A stretch of DNA of 64,000 nt from a bacterium (GTDB lineage Bacteria > Planctomycetota > Planctomycetia > Kolteriales > Kolteriaceae), in contig JAIELF010000011.1 of the NCBI GenBank assembly GCA_019753235.1, positions 124,001-188,000 of the forward strand, written 5' to 3'. Position 1 is the first letter of the stretch; each line of letters begins with the position of its first letter. Below, in pieces: positions 15,801 to 24,725 of this stretch. The notes beneath the pieces were generated by a model that saw nothing but the letters and a program-made list of their open reading frames with translations, had not been told where the DNA came from and made no database searches. The translations under genes were made by a program, and so were the position numbers.

Positions 15801-18092
15801 TTACTGCTTCAACGCATAAAGTGCAATATTGCTGGCGATTTGCAATGCCGACTCGTGCGTGTATCCCTTACAGTCTTTGCTTTGTTGTTTCTGCAGGGCG
15901 CAACCCAGATCATATTTGCTGTAGATGACGACATACCTGCCATCGACTTCAACGCCTTCGAGTGAGGGCTTTCCAACACCGCCGCCCATGCCGGACCCCT
16001 GTTTCACCTTGGATAGGTCGTAACCAACTTTCGTCGTGAAGATTTCGTGCTCGGGAGGGATCGGCTGTAAGGGATTATCGGGATAGACCTCTTTGATCAT
16101 CTGTCGGAAAGACTCATCAAAGCGTTCATTCCCGCAACATGCGTCCACAAAGAGGACGCCGCCCGTCGACGTGTACGAGGCAAGCGTTTCCTTTTCCCGT
16201 CGATCAAACTGAAATCGTGATCGGCCATGCATGTACGCGAGCGGATAGTTGGTGAGATTCGGATCAACCAGATCAATCACTCGCTCTTGCGCGATGACAT
16301 CGACTTTCACGACTTCGCGAAGCGACGCCATCAGATTCCGAATCGCCAGCGGGGCGGGGTTCCAGTCGCCATTATGTTTGAGCTTCGCGATCTGCAGAAA
16401 GTTTCGTTTGATCGTATCCTCTTGAACCTTGTCGACGACGATCCGGTCTTCGAGCTTGTCGCGAAGATCCTCGGGGCCGACGGCATAGGCGATGATGTTG
16501 GCACCGACTTTGAGCGCGGTTTGCGAATCGGGTTCATCCGCATGTTCCCACTGACAAGAGAGATCTTGCGGGCTGTAGAAAACACCGGTTCGGCAACCGA
16601 CATCGATGCCGAATAAAGGCCAGTCTTCCGAGAGCTTAAAGAGGCTGGACCAGACGCCGTGCTCGGGTTCAAGTCGGCGAAGCTCTTGGCCTGGCTCGGT
16701 GAAGATTTCTTTGCACAAAGCGCGAAAGCCTTCGTCGAACGCGCCGACACTGCAATTGGCATCGGCCATGAGGAGTCCACCCTCGGCAACGAACTGTCGC
16801 AAAAGCTCTTTCTCGGCAGCCGACAACTTGGGGGCTTCGTGCCCACTCATCTGCAAGACGGGAGCCTGCAGAAGATCATCGATCCGCGAGACCTGTCCGT
16901 CGACGATTTGCCAATTCAGTCGAACATTCCACCGCTGCGCGAGGAACTGCGTCAGGTTATGAACGTCGTTGGGAGCATTGTTCCAGTCGGAACCAGGTCC
17001 GAACTGCAGCTTGTTGACGACGATCGGAATGCGGCCTTTGGAGAGAAACAGCAGCGCAAAAGACGTGTTGCAGACCGCGCCCAGATCGCTGGCGTCATTG
17101 GTGATCCACGAGCCATTCGGGCGCTGCCCGAATGGGCCCGGCGACGTCAGAACACGAGCGCCGACACGGTACCAATCGTGCTCGCCCATATAGCGTCTGC
17201 CCGAAAGCCGACCGGCCCGTTCGACGCCGTAAAAGTAGTAGAAGAACGTGCCGGCATCGCGAAAAGGATTTCCCTGCGTGGAAAAGTTGCGACCCAACCA
17301 ACCGATTCCCCGCTCGATATTGTCGTCTTGCTCGGCTCCGTTACAGCGAATCGGTTTGCCCGCGAATTTTCCTTCTCGAACCGAGTCCATCGACCGATTG
17401 GCGATGATCAAGCTCGAAACGCCCGCGGTGGTCATGCTGCCGGTGGCAGGCGTTCCAGGCATGTAGCCCCAGCCACCTTCTTGGCCCTGCGTTTGCGACC
17501 AGTACGATCGACTCTTGACCCAGAAAGCTTTCGGAACGTCGACGCTGGACTGTCGCGCCGCCTGCATGCCGAGCATGGCGAATTGACTATTCGAGTTGTC
17601 GCCGCCACCGATGCCGCGTCCGCCAGGCTTCTCGTACGACCAGCGGGCATTGGGAAGCCTCGCTTCCATCAGCCAATCGGCACACTTTTTGATTCGGGCG
17701 AACTCTTGCTTGGGGCTCGCCTCGGCAAAAACCATCGCGATGAGCGAGACAACATAGGTCTGTTCGAGTGGCGCTCGGCGAAGTCGATCGAGCGATTGCT
17801 GAATAACCGGATCAGTTACTGGGACGCCGGAATTGAGAAGGGCCAACGTCGCCAGCGCTGTCGTTCCTCCTTCATAGTTGGGGAGTTCTTCCCAACCGCC
17901 CGCTCGCTGTCGGCTTTTGAGGAATGACACACCATTGTCAATTGCTCGGTTGACTTGTTCGGGCGTCTGGGCCGGCACGTTCGAAGAGCAAGTAACGCAG
18001 ACGACCAGGGTCCAGATCGCCCGGCCGAGGCTCTCTTGTCGAAAGCGACGGAGGTGAAACTTGGTGTTCGTTGCCGTTGGCGATTCGGTCAT
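15801..18092 (-). CDS. Secreted cyclase-fold protein with two DUF4159-like domains
   Basis: The 763-residue protein has an N-terminal hydrophobic stretch ending in NVPAQTPE that fits a signal peptide. Residues about 48-340 are an alpha-alpha barrel resembling terpene/prenyltransferase repeats (NGVSFLKSRQRAGGWEELP, WGYMPGTPATGSMTTAG). Two related DUF4159-type modules follow, roughly 345-545 and 550-763; each has a conserved VNKLQFG or KLKHNGDWNPAP start, a GGLLMADANC or GGVLFVDACC motif, and an acidic PEHGVW or PEHEIF motif. DUF4159 proteins are common in planctomycetes and of unknown function. The start at 18092 has GGAG 4 nt upstream. It is divergent from the amidotransferase-fold gene across a region with a 12-bp hairpin. 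Confidence 0.82.
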   Translation of the reverse strand: MTESPTATNTKFHLRRFRQESLGRAIWTLVVCVTCSSNVPAQTPEQVNRAIDNGVSFLKSRQRAGGWEELPNYEGGTTALATLALLNSGVPVTDPVIQQSLDRLRRAPLEQTYVVSLIAMVFAEASPKQEFARIKKCADWLMEARLPNARWSYEKPGGRGIGGGDNSNSQFAMLGMQAARQSSVDVPKAFWVKSRSYWSQTQGQEGGWGYMPGTPATGSMTTAGVSSLIIANRSMDSVREGKFAGKPIRCNGAEQDDNIERGIGWLGRNFSTQGNPFRDAGTFFYYFYGVERAGRLSGRRYMGEHDWYRVGARVLTSPGPFGQRPNGSWITNDASDLGAVCNTSFALLFLSKGRIPIVVNKLQFGPGSDWNNAPNDVHNLTQFLAQRWNVRLNWQIVDGQVSRIDDLLQAPVLQMSGHEAPKLSAAEKELLRQFVAEGGLLMADANCSVGAFDEGFRALCKEIFTEPGQELRRLEPEHGVWSSLFKLSEDWPLFGIDVGCRTGVFYSPQDLSCQWEHADEPDSQTALKVGANIIAYAVGPEDLRDKLEDRIVVDKVQEDTIKRNFLQIAKLKHNGDWNPAPLAIRNLMASLREVVKVDVIAQERVIDLVDPNLTNYPLAYMHGRSRFQFDRREKETLASYTSTGGVLFVDACCGNERFDESFRQMIKEVYPDNPLQPIPPEHEIFTTKVGYDLSKVKQGSGMGGGVGKPSLEGVEVDGRYVVIYSKYDLGCALQKQQSKDCKGYTHESALQIASNIALYALKQ

Positions 18093-18262
18093 GTCGCTCC
18101 ATCAATCCGTTTCGGTCGGCCCGAGGCACATTTCGTCGTTCGCCTCGGCCCAGCGCCCGGCGACAAAACGCCACAAGATAAAAACTCGATAATTTCCTTG
18201 CGAACCGAAGAACGTCTGGTTAAGTTTCCTATCAGTTCGAGGGGAGTCAAGCCTCTCGAAAC

Positions 18263-18289
18263 CTCTTCTTCGATCCCATCGAAGAAGAG
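18263..18289. promoter_or_regulatory. Perfect 12-bp inverted repeat with a 3-nt loop in a divergent promoter region
   Basis: CTCTTCTTCGAT (18263-18274), CCC, ATCGAAGAAGAG (18278-18289). It lies 57 bp before the amidotransferase-fold gene and 171 bp before the divergent DUF4159 gene. It could be an operator for both genes or an mRNA leader hairpin. No T-run follows in either direction. Confidence 0.45.
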
Positions 18290-18345
18290 TACGCTCGCCG
18301 CAAGGATGCGGTAAGAGTTGGTTACCATCCAAGGAAGGATCTCCC

Positions 18346-19104
18346 ATGAAGCCTCTCGTCGGCGTTTGTTCCGATCTCATTCTCAGCAAGAAAGACAAGA
18401 AGCCAAAGTCTGTCATCGATTGTGGTTACGTCGACGGTATTTATGCGGCGGGCGGGATTCCAGTCGTCATTCCTCCCATGGAACGCGAAGAGATTCTCGA
18501 GGAATACGTCGAACGGCTGGATGGACTCCTCATGACCGGCGGACTCGATCTGAATCCGCAAAAGATGGGCAAGAGACCACACCCTTCGATCAAGCCTATG
18601 CTCGCCCGACGAGAAGATTCGGATCGTCGGCTCCTCAAGATGGCCATCGAGCGGAAGATGCCGACGCTGTGTGTCGGCGTCTCGATGCAGCTCATGAACG
18701 TGATGTTTGGCGGCACGCTGCATACCCACTTGCCCGAGGATATGCCCCGAGCGCTCCCCCACTTTGACCCTTACGATAGCACGCATCGTCATACCGTCTT
18801 TGTCACCCCCACCACTCGGCTCGAAGAGATTTATGGCGAGGGGGAGATCCGCGTGAACAGCAATCATCACCAGGGAATTCGCGTGATCGGTAAGGGGCTT
18901 CGCTCGAGCGCTCTTGCTCCCGATGGCCTCGTCGAAGCCATCGAACTGATGGATCCGTCGTGGTGGATGGTCGGCGTGCAATGGCATCCTGAGAACGATT
19001 CGTCATCGGCTCTGGATCGTCAACTCTTCGAGGGTTTCATCGACGCATGCCTCGGCAAGGCAAGCGTTCCTCTCATCATTCCTTCGCTGAAAAAGGCAAG
19101 CTAA
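18346..19104 (+). CDS. Class-I amidotransferase-fold protein of the PuuD type lacking the nucleophile Cys
   Basis: The 252-residue protein resembles gamma-glutamyl-GABA hydrolases (peptidase C26). It has MKPLVGVCSD, GYVDGIYAAGGIPVVIPP, LDGLLMTGGLDLNP, NSNHHQGI and VGVQWHPE (His214, Glu216 of the triad). At the nucleophile elbow, where the family has a cysteine in a P-x-x-G-I-C-R-G-x-Q pattern, this protein reads PTLCVGVSMQLMNV: Gly111 replaces Cys, and the only nearby Cys (109) is two positions early. The hydrolase may therefore be inactive or use different chemistry. AAGGAAGGA lies about 8 nt upstream of the ATG. It is followed 215 bp later by the AnmK-like gene. Confidence 0.85.
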   Translation: MKPLVGVCSDLILSKKDKKPKSVIDCGYVDGIYAAGGIPVVIPPMEREEILEEYVERLDGLLMTGGLDLNPQKMGKRPHPSIKPMLARREDSDRRLLKMAIERKMPTLCVGVSMQLMNVMFGGTLHTHLPEDMPRALPHFDPYDSTHRHTVFVTPTTRLEEIYGEGEIRVNSNHHQGIRVIGKGLRSSALAPDGLVEAIELMDPSWWMVGVQWHPENDSSSALDRQLFEGFIDACLGKASVPLIIPSLKKAS

Positions 19105-19225
19105 CCGACGACCCATTCGAACGAGGGAATGGTTATTCCTTTCCGAAGGAGCTTTCCCCTCGGACGAAGAATATTCTGGAGCAGAGTGACTTTGCATCGA
19201 GTTGCTTTGCGTCCCGCCATGATCC

Positions 19226-19255
19226 TTTTGGGTAGATGGGTTTTGGGTAGACGGG
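19226..19255. repeat. 15-bp tandem direct repeat
   Basis: TTTTGGGTAGATGGG (19226-19240) is followed directly by TTTTGGGTAGACGGG (19241-19255), one mismatch apart. It lies in the 215-bp gap before the AnmK-like gene. Its role is unknown; it may be slippage-derived. Confidence 0.6.
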
Positions 19256-19319
19256 AACCAGTCGTTTCGGGTCTGCTTGATCTCCATGCTCGACCGATCC
19301 GCGCATCATCGAGGTTGTC

Positions 19320-20450
19320 ATGGTTCTCGAAGAGGGTGGCTGGAATCTGGGCCCGACCACTCGGGTTTTCGCAGGCGTTTCCGTTGGGCGAACCAGTGGC
19401 ACCCTGAAGCTCGCGATTCTGCGGTCGCGTGGGCAAGGGTGGCAATGGCGGGCCCAGCATCTTGATGGATTGACGCTGGATCAACCCAGCCCCGCCCCCA
19501 TGCTCGACATCGATCCAATCTTAGAGGGGCTCGATCGACTCTGCGAAGAAACCGCGGTTCCTCGATCGGCGATCGACTCTCTTGGGATTCTCAATCTTCC
19601 AGGGGACGAAGTCGGCTTGGCTCAGAAGTTGGCTGAGGCGACAGGCATCACGACACTCTGTCGATTCGGCTCAAGCAGCACGCTGGGACTCGAACGCCCC
19701 TGGATGGCTATGGGAGATTGGCTTCTCTTTCGTTCCTCTAAAACGCCGCGAATTGTTGTGGATCTGGGAAGCGTGGTTCGATTGACGTTTCTTCCTTCCC
19801 ACCCGGTGCCTCGCGGCATCATCTCCTTCGACGTGGGGCCGGGCAACCACTTTCTTAACGAACTCGTTCATCGACTCAGCCAAGGACGCTACGCCTTCGA
19901 TCCTTCCGGCCACTTCGCGGTGCAGGGACAGCAGGATGAGGAGATTCTCTCCCATTGGTCCAGCCATCCGTTTTTGCTGAAGGCGCCACCGAGGTTTCTG
20001 GATGTCAATCTCTTCGGCGAGCGATTCATCGAATCGTCGATGACCATGGCGCGCGAGCGACGCCGGGCCGCGAAAGATCTCCTTTGTACAGCCAGCCATT
20101 TCATTGCGGGCTGCCTGAAGGACGCTCTTCACCGATTCCTTCCCGAGACAGGTAAGCAAGAGGAAGTTTTTCTGGTGGGAGGTGGGGTCCGCAATGGCTT
20201 GCTTCGAAAGTTGATTGAAGAAGCTCTTTGGCCCCGCGAGATCCGCCCGAGTACCGATGTCGGCGTTGCGGACGAGATTCGATCTGCCGCCCACGCGGCA
20301 TTGCTCGCATTCATGGCGATGGAGAACCTCGCCATCCCAGGTGTGGACAAGGTTCTCGGAACCATTATCCCCGGTTCGAAAGAACACTGGGACCGCTGGG
20401 TATGCCACTTGGCCGACCGGTTCGATGCAGACGCTCGGCGTGCAGCGTAA
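19320..20450 (+). CDS. AnmK-like (anhydro-N-acetylmuramic acid kinase family) protein, divergent
   Basis: AnmK phosphorylates and opens anhydroMurNAc during cell-wall recycling. This 376-residue relative keeps ISFDVGPGNHFLN (Asp171 aligns with the catalytic Asp of AnmK), IVVDLGSVVRLTF in place of the NIGGIANL strand, the VGGGVRNGLL motif, and the end pattern AIPGVDKVLGTIIPGS. The N-terminal ATP-binding motif MSGTSLDG is not preserved: the region reads GVSVGRTSGTLKL. The GHGQT motif also appears lost (GILNLPGD). It is therefore probably a diverged paralogue whose kinase activity is uncertain. A purine-rich GAGG precedes the ATG. It converges on the glgB gene. Confidence 0.65.
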   Translation: MVLEEGGWNLGPTTRVFAGVSVGRTSGTLKLAILRSRGQGWQWRAQHLDGLTLDQPSPAPMLDIDPILEGLDRLCEETAVPRSAIDSLGILNLPGDEVGLAQKLAEATGITTLCRFGSSSTLGLERPWMAMGDWLLFRSSKTPRIVVDLGSVVRLTFLPSHPVPRGIISFDVGPGNHFLNELVHRLSQGRYAFDPSGHFAVQGQQDEEILSHWSSHPFLLKAPPRFLDVNLFGERFIESSMTMARERRRAAKDLLCTASHFIAGCLKDALHRFLPETGKQEEVFLVGGGVRNGLLRKLIEEALWPREIRPSTDVGVADEIRSAAHAALLAFMAMENLAIPGVDKVLGTIIPGSKEHWDRWVCHLADRFDADARRAA

Positions 20451-20471
20451 GAGCGTTTTCTCTTATTGTTT
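20448..20471 (+). terminator. Terminator-like hairpin at the end of the AnmK-like gene
   Basis: TAAGAG (20448-20453, including the stop codon) pairs with CTCTTA (20460-20465) over a 6-nt loop, followed by TTGTTT. The stem is short and AT-rich. Confidence 0.4.
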
Positions 20472-20483
20472 GATCGCGAGAAG

Positions 20484-22754
20484 TTATTCGTCCCGTCGCT
20501 TGAAGACGACGACACTCAACGGCGGCAGAGTGACGGAAACAGAGAATGGCCGACCATGCTGCTCTTTCTCAACCGCTTGCACTTCTCCATCGTTGCCGAG
20601 ATTCGTTCCAGAGTAATATCCCGAGTCGGTGTTGAGCAGTTCGCGGTAGCGCCCTGGCGCGGGAACGCCCAGTTGATAATCTGGACGCGCAACGGGTGTA
20701 AAGTTCATGGCGATGACGACAAAATCGCCGTCCTTCGATCGACGAAGATAAGCCAGAACACTGCTGTCGGCATCATGATGATCGATCCACTCGAAGCCCC
20801 GGTGGTCGAAGTCGAGCTCATGAAGAGCAGGCTCACGGCGAATGAGATGATTCAAGTCGCGAACCAGTCGCTGAACTCCCTGGTGCGGCTCATACGAGAG
20901 AAGATGCCAGTCTAGACTTTGCCAGTATCGCCACTCTTGCCATTGGCCGAACTCACCCCCCATGAAGAGGAGTTTCTTGCCCGGATGGGTGAACATGTAC
21001 GCGTAGAGGAGTCGCAAGTTGGCGAATCGCTCGCGAAAATCGCCAGGCATCTTATCGAGCAATGCCCCTTTCCCATGCACCACTTCATCATGGGACAAAG
21101 GGAGCATGAAATTCTCGGTAAACGCGTAGATGATGCTGAACGTGATGTCGTTCTGATGGTATCGGCGAAAGAGCGGGTCCTTGTGGAAGTATCGAAGTGT
21201 ATCGTTCATCCAGCCCATGTTCCACTTCATCGAGAACCCGAGCCCGCCGAGATACGTCGGGCGCGATACACCTCCCCACGCGGTACTTTCCTCGGCAACA
21301 GTCATCACGCCGGGATAGTGTAAGTGGACGAGCTCGTTGAATCGCTTCATGAACGAGATTGCTTCGAGGTTCTCGTGCCCGCCGTAACGGTTGGGTATCC
21401 ACTCGCCGTGCTTGCGACCGTAATCGAGATAAAGCATGGATGCGACAGCATCGACGCGCATGCCGTCGATGTGATACTTGTCGAACCAGAAAAGAGCGTT
21501 GCCCAAAAGGAAGTTCGCGACTTCGTTTCGGCCATAATTGAAGACCATGGTCCCCCACTCGGGATGTTCTCCCTGCCGAGGGTCCGCATGTTCGTAGATC
21601 GCACTCCCATCGAAGAGACGCAGTCCATGATCGTCACGTGGAAAATGCGCAGGGACCCAATCGACCAAAACACCGATCTCGTGCTGATGACAATGATCGA
21701 CGAAGTACATGAAGTCTTGCGGTGTTCCGAATCGACTGGTCGGCGCGAAGTAACCCAGCGTTTGATAACCCCACGAACCATCAAAGGGGTGCTCGGTGAC
21801 GGGCATCAACTCGATGTGCGTGAAACCCATTTGCAGACAGTAGTCGACAATCTTGTGGGCAAGCTCGCGGTAACCGAGCATTTTTTCGGGATTGTCGGGG
21901 CTCCGAATCCATGATCCCAGATGAAGTTCGTAGACGCTGACGGCTGCATCGAGACCATTGTGTCGCTTGCGATCGCGCATCCAGTTGCCATCTTGCCAGG
22001 CATATTCCTCGATATTGCGAACAATGCCGGCCGTGTTCGGGCGAAGTTCGAAGTAGAAGCCGTAGGGATCGCTTTTGAGTGGGAGAAGTTGTCCGTCGGG
22101 GCCCAGGAGTTCGAACTTGTAGACATCCCCTTCTTGCACGCCGGGCACGAAGATATCCCAAATGCCCACGCCGGGATGAAACCGCATCGGGTTGCGTCGG
22201 CCATCCCAGAAATTAAAATCCCCCACGACACTGACGCGCTGCGCATTCGGCGCCCACACCGCAAAGCTGACCCCTTTCACGCCATTGATCTCGCGCAGGT
22301 GAGCCCCGAGAAGCGTGTAATTCTTGTAGTGAGTTCCCTCACCCAAAAGATAAAGGTCGTAATCGCTGAGAACGGTTGGGAAGGCGTAGGCATCGTCTAT
22401 TTCAAAGATGAGCCCTTCGCTCGACCGAAATCGCAAACGGTAGGGACCGATCCCTTCTCTTCCAGGCAAAATCACCTCAAAGAAACCGCTCTTATCCACC
22501 AGCGTGAGGGGATGAGTGGTCGTCCCTTCGACGACCCAGCCCTCGCGGGCGCCGGGGACAAACGCTCGGATGGCCAGGGCGGGTCCGGCCGCCGACCGAG
22601 CCGAGTGGGGCCCCAGAACCGAAAAAGGATCGCGATGACGACCTTCCTTAATCGCATTGATGTCAGCGGTCGAGGCCGACGGATACGGGTTCGCATGGCC
22701 GGGCGATTCTGGGTTCGACTCCGAAGAGCCAGAAGTGTTCTCCGTCAGTGCCAA
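20484..22754 (-). CDS. glgB: 1,4-alpha-glucan branching enzyme
   Basis: GlgB (GH13) makes alpha-1,6 branches in glycogen. The protein (about 756 residues) shows a CBM48-type N-terminal region ([24 protein letters not shown]), then the GH13 barrel: [29 protein letters not shown] with the nucleophile Asp, VAEEST with the acid Glu, and [14 protein letters not shown]. The C-terminal beta domain ends in [13 protein letters not shown]. The start is uncertain. The frame is open to a TTG at 22853; TTG at 22754 is preferred because AGAGGGAG lies 7 nt upstream, and homology-like sequence ([20 protein letters not shown]) starts about 28 residues later. No other glg gene is near. Confidence 0.93.
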   Translation of the reverse strand: MALTENTSGSSESNPESPGHANPYPSASTADINAIKEGRHRDPFSVLGPHSARSAAGPALAIRAFVPGAREGWVVEGTTTHPLTLVDKSGFFEVILPGREGIGPYRLRFRSSEGLIFEIDDAYAFPTVLSDYDLYLLGEGTHYKNYTLLGAHLREINGVKGVSFAVWAPNAQRVSVVGDFNFWDGRRNPMRFHPGVGIWDIFVPGVQEGDVYKFELLGPDGQLLPLKSDPYGFYFELRPNTAGIVRNIEEYAWQDGNWMRDRKRHNGLDAAVSVYELHLGSWIRSPDNPEKMLGYRELAHKIVDYCLQMGFTHIELMPVTEHPFDGSWGYQTLGYFAPTSRFGTPQDFMYFVDHCHQHEIGVLVDWVPAHFPRDDHGLRLFDGSAIYEHADPRQGEHPEWGTMVFNYGRNEVANFLLGNALFWFDKYHIDGMRVDAVASMLYLDYGRKHGEWIPNRYGGHENLEAISFMKRFNELVHLHYPGVMTVAEESTAWGGVSRPTYLGGLGFSMKWNMGWMNDTLRYFHKDPLFRRYHQNDITFSIIYAFTENFMLPLSHDEVVHGKGALLDKMPGDFRERFANLRLLYAYMFTHPGKKLLFMGGEFGQWQEWRYWQSLDWHLLSYEPHQGVQRLVRDLNHLIRREPALHELDFDHRGFEWIDHHDADSSVLAYLRRSKDGDFVVIAMNFTPVARPDYQLGVPAPGRYRELLNTDSGYYSGTNLGNDGEVQAVEKEQHGRPFSVSVTLPPLSVVVFKRRDE

Positions 22755-23004
22755 GGCTGAACTCCCTCTCGCTTGGTGCAGAGATCTCGTCGAACTCCGA
22801 TCGACAGATAGGGTCAACGCCGGGAGACGATCAAGCGTTCGTTTTCCAGACAATGATCGTCAGGCCGGCCCCTCTCTTCGAAGGGACTCCTGCATTTGTT
22901 CTATGGGGTATTACCAAAGACCGGTCATCGCGAAAACAGTTCTTTGCCCGCCTCGGGCGACTTCATGAAGAGCCAGTAACAACCGGACCGAGTGAAAGAG
23001 GGAT

Positions 23005-24423
23005 TCAAACACGCCGCTTCAGCCAACCGTCGGCCAGGAACCGGGCCAAAGAAAAGAGGCCCCGAGCATAAAGATCGGCAACCATCGCCAACCAAGCGCC
23101 CCAAAGCCCCAGCGACCAGATTCCCCCCGTCAAGGCGTACGCCAAGGGAATTCGAAATGCGAGCATGCCGACCGAGTTGTAAAGGAACGGAACGGTGACA
23201 TCGCCCGCTCCCCGGAGCGCACCGGTGAGAACGATCGATGCCGACAAGGCCGGCATCCCCAGCGCGATGATCCGCAAAACACTTGCTGCCTCGATCCGAA
23301 CCGCGGAAGCCTCGGCTCGCGCGAAGATCATGACAAACTGGTCAGCAATGAGCAGGAATAAAAGACCCATACCGCACAGCACGACCGTCGATAGAAGCAG
23401 CGCTCCCCAGCCATAACGTCGCGCGAGCAAAGGTCGGCCCGCCCCTAATGACTGCCCGACCAGTGTCGCCGCCGCGATCGAAAAGCTCTCGCCCCAAAGC
23501 CAGCTCATCGACTCGCATCGAATCGCGACGCCGTGCGCCGCGGTGGCGGTTTCTCCTAAACGACCGATGATCGCCAAAAACCAGAGTTGACAGATGACGA
23601 TCACCAGACTGCTGGCCGCCCCCGGAATACCGATCCCTAAGATTCGGCGAATCGTGACGACATCAACCGCGATGATCAGCGACGCAAGCTTCAAATCGAC
23701 GAACCCGCGAATCAGCGTGACAAGCGTTGCCACGCCCCCCACAAAAAAGCTGATTGCCGTCCCCGTCGCAATCCCCACCCAACCCATGGCTGGTATCGGC
23801 CCTAGACCCACCGCCAAAATCCAGGAGACCGCGATGTTGATCGCATTGACGAGCAGATAGATCATCATGGTCGATCGATTGTGCCCCCCCGCCCGCAGGC
23901 AAGTGGTGCCAACCACCAAAATCATCATGGGGACCGCGCTGACCGAAACGATCCGCAGGTATTGTGCCACCGCAAGCCCGGCTGGCCCTGTTTGGCTCAT
24001 CAGTGCCGCGGCCTGATCGGCGGTCACAAAAACCCCCAAACCCAGCACCAATCCGAACAGAACCGACAACAGCATCGATTGCGCTAGGACACGGTTGGCT
24101 TGCACCGAATCGCGCGCTCCTAGCAAGCGAGAGATGATCGCCTGCGAGCCGACATAAACCACCGAACCGAGACTCTCCATGAACCAGAGCAAGTATCCCG
24201 ACACGACGCCGGCGGCGAGGTACTCTTCTTTTCCCAAAATCTGACCGGCCAGGATCGAATCGGACCAGCCAACAAACATCCCCAAAAAATTCTGCAACAA
24301 AACCGGAATCGCCAATCGCCAAATCAACCGGTAACGGGCTCGATCCCCCGACGCTTCGATCTCGTCGGCCAAGACACGAGGGCGGGCGACGTGATCGACC
24401 TCCTCGGAATTCGCCACGCCTGC
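23005..24423 (-). CDS. MATE-family multidrug/drug-sodium antiporter (first of two)
   Basis: The roughly 472-residue protein has twelve predicted membrane helices in two related halves. The first half begins RLIWRLAIPVLLQNFLGMFVGWSDSILAGQILG, with the family's L-x-P-x-x-x-x-x-x-x-G opening and later TGPAGLAVAQYLRI; the second half has GIPGAASSLVIVICQLWFLAII and ALRGAGDVTVPF. MATE proteins export cationic compounds with Na+ or H+ influx; the substrate is unknown. The ATG at 24423 follows GGGAGG with almost no spacing; a GTG at 24414 would be better spaced. Confidence 0.88.
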   Translation of the reverse strand, partial: AGVANSEEVDHVARPRVLADEIEASGDRARYRLIWRLAIPVLLQNFLGMFVGWSDSILAGQILGKEEYLAAGVVSGYLLWFMESLGSVVYVGSQAIISRLLGARDSVQANRVLAQSMLLSVLFGLVLGLGVFVTADQAAALMSQTGPAGLAVAQYLRIVSVSAVPMMILVVGTTCLRAGGHNRSTMMIYLLVNAINIAVSWILAVGLGPIPAMGWVGIATGTAISFFVGGVATLVTLIRGFVDLKLASLIIAVDVVTIRRILGIGIPGAASSLVIVICQLWFLAIIGRLGETATAAHGVAIRCESMSWLWGESFSIAAATLVGQSLGAGRPLLARRYGWGALLLSTVVLCGMGLLFLLIADQFVMIFARAEASAVRIEAASVLRIIALGMPALSASIVLTGALRGAGDVTVPFLYNSVGMLAFRIPLAYALTGGIWSLGLWGAWLAMVADLYARGLFSLARFLADGWLKRRV

Positions 24424-24725
24424 CATCCTCCCGCAACAAATGACTTGTACGCGCTTCGAACCAAGGAAAGAGATTTTCCCCAGAGCGGACAAAACACCTT
24501 ATACGGGAAACGGAGAGGAGCCAGAAAAGCTCCCTTGTCTTCCGGTCTCTTCCAGGCTGCCCAGCTTTCGGATCTTGCACACCCTGCGGTCCGCAGCAGC
24601 GGGGGTTGTAACTTCCTTGGCTCCCTGGTACGGAATGCGGTCGGTATCCAGATCGACGCACTCTCCCCGCATGTGTTGGCGCCCAACAGTTTGGCGTGGC
24701 ACGGGAATCAGGAGCCCCGACCCCG
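24424..24725. other. 302-bp divergent intergenic region
   Basis: It lies between the minus-strand MATE gene and the plus-strand MMPL-like gene and should contain both promoters. I see no gene, RNA or strong repeat in it. Confidence 0.4.

Noticed and set aside
16659..17927. 422-codon plus-strand frame opposite the DUF4159 gene
   Set aside because: It is a shadow: no ribosome binding site, no recognisable domain, and the minus-strand frame has clear domains and a signal peptide. Long antisense frames are expected in this GC-rich, TCG/CGA-rich DNA.
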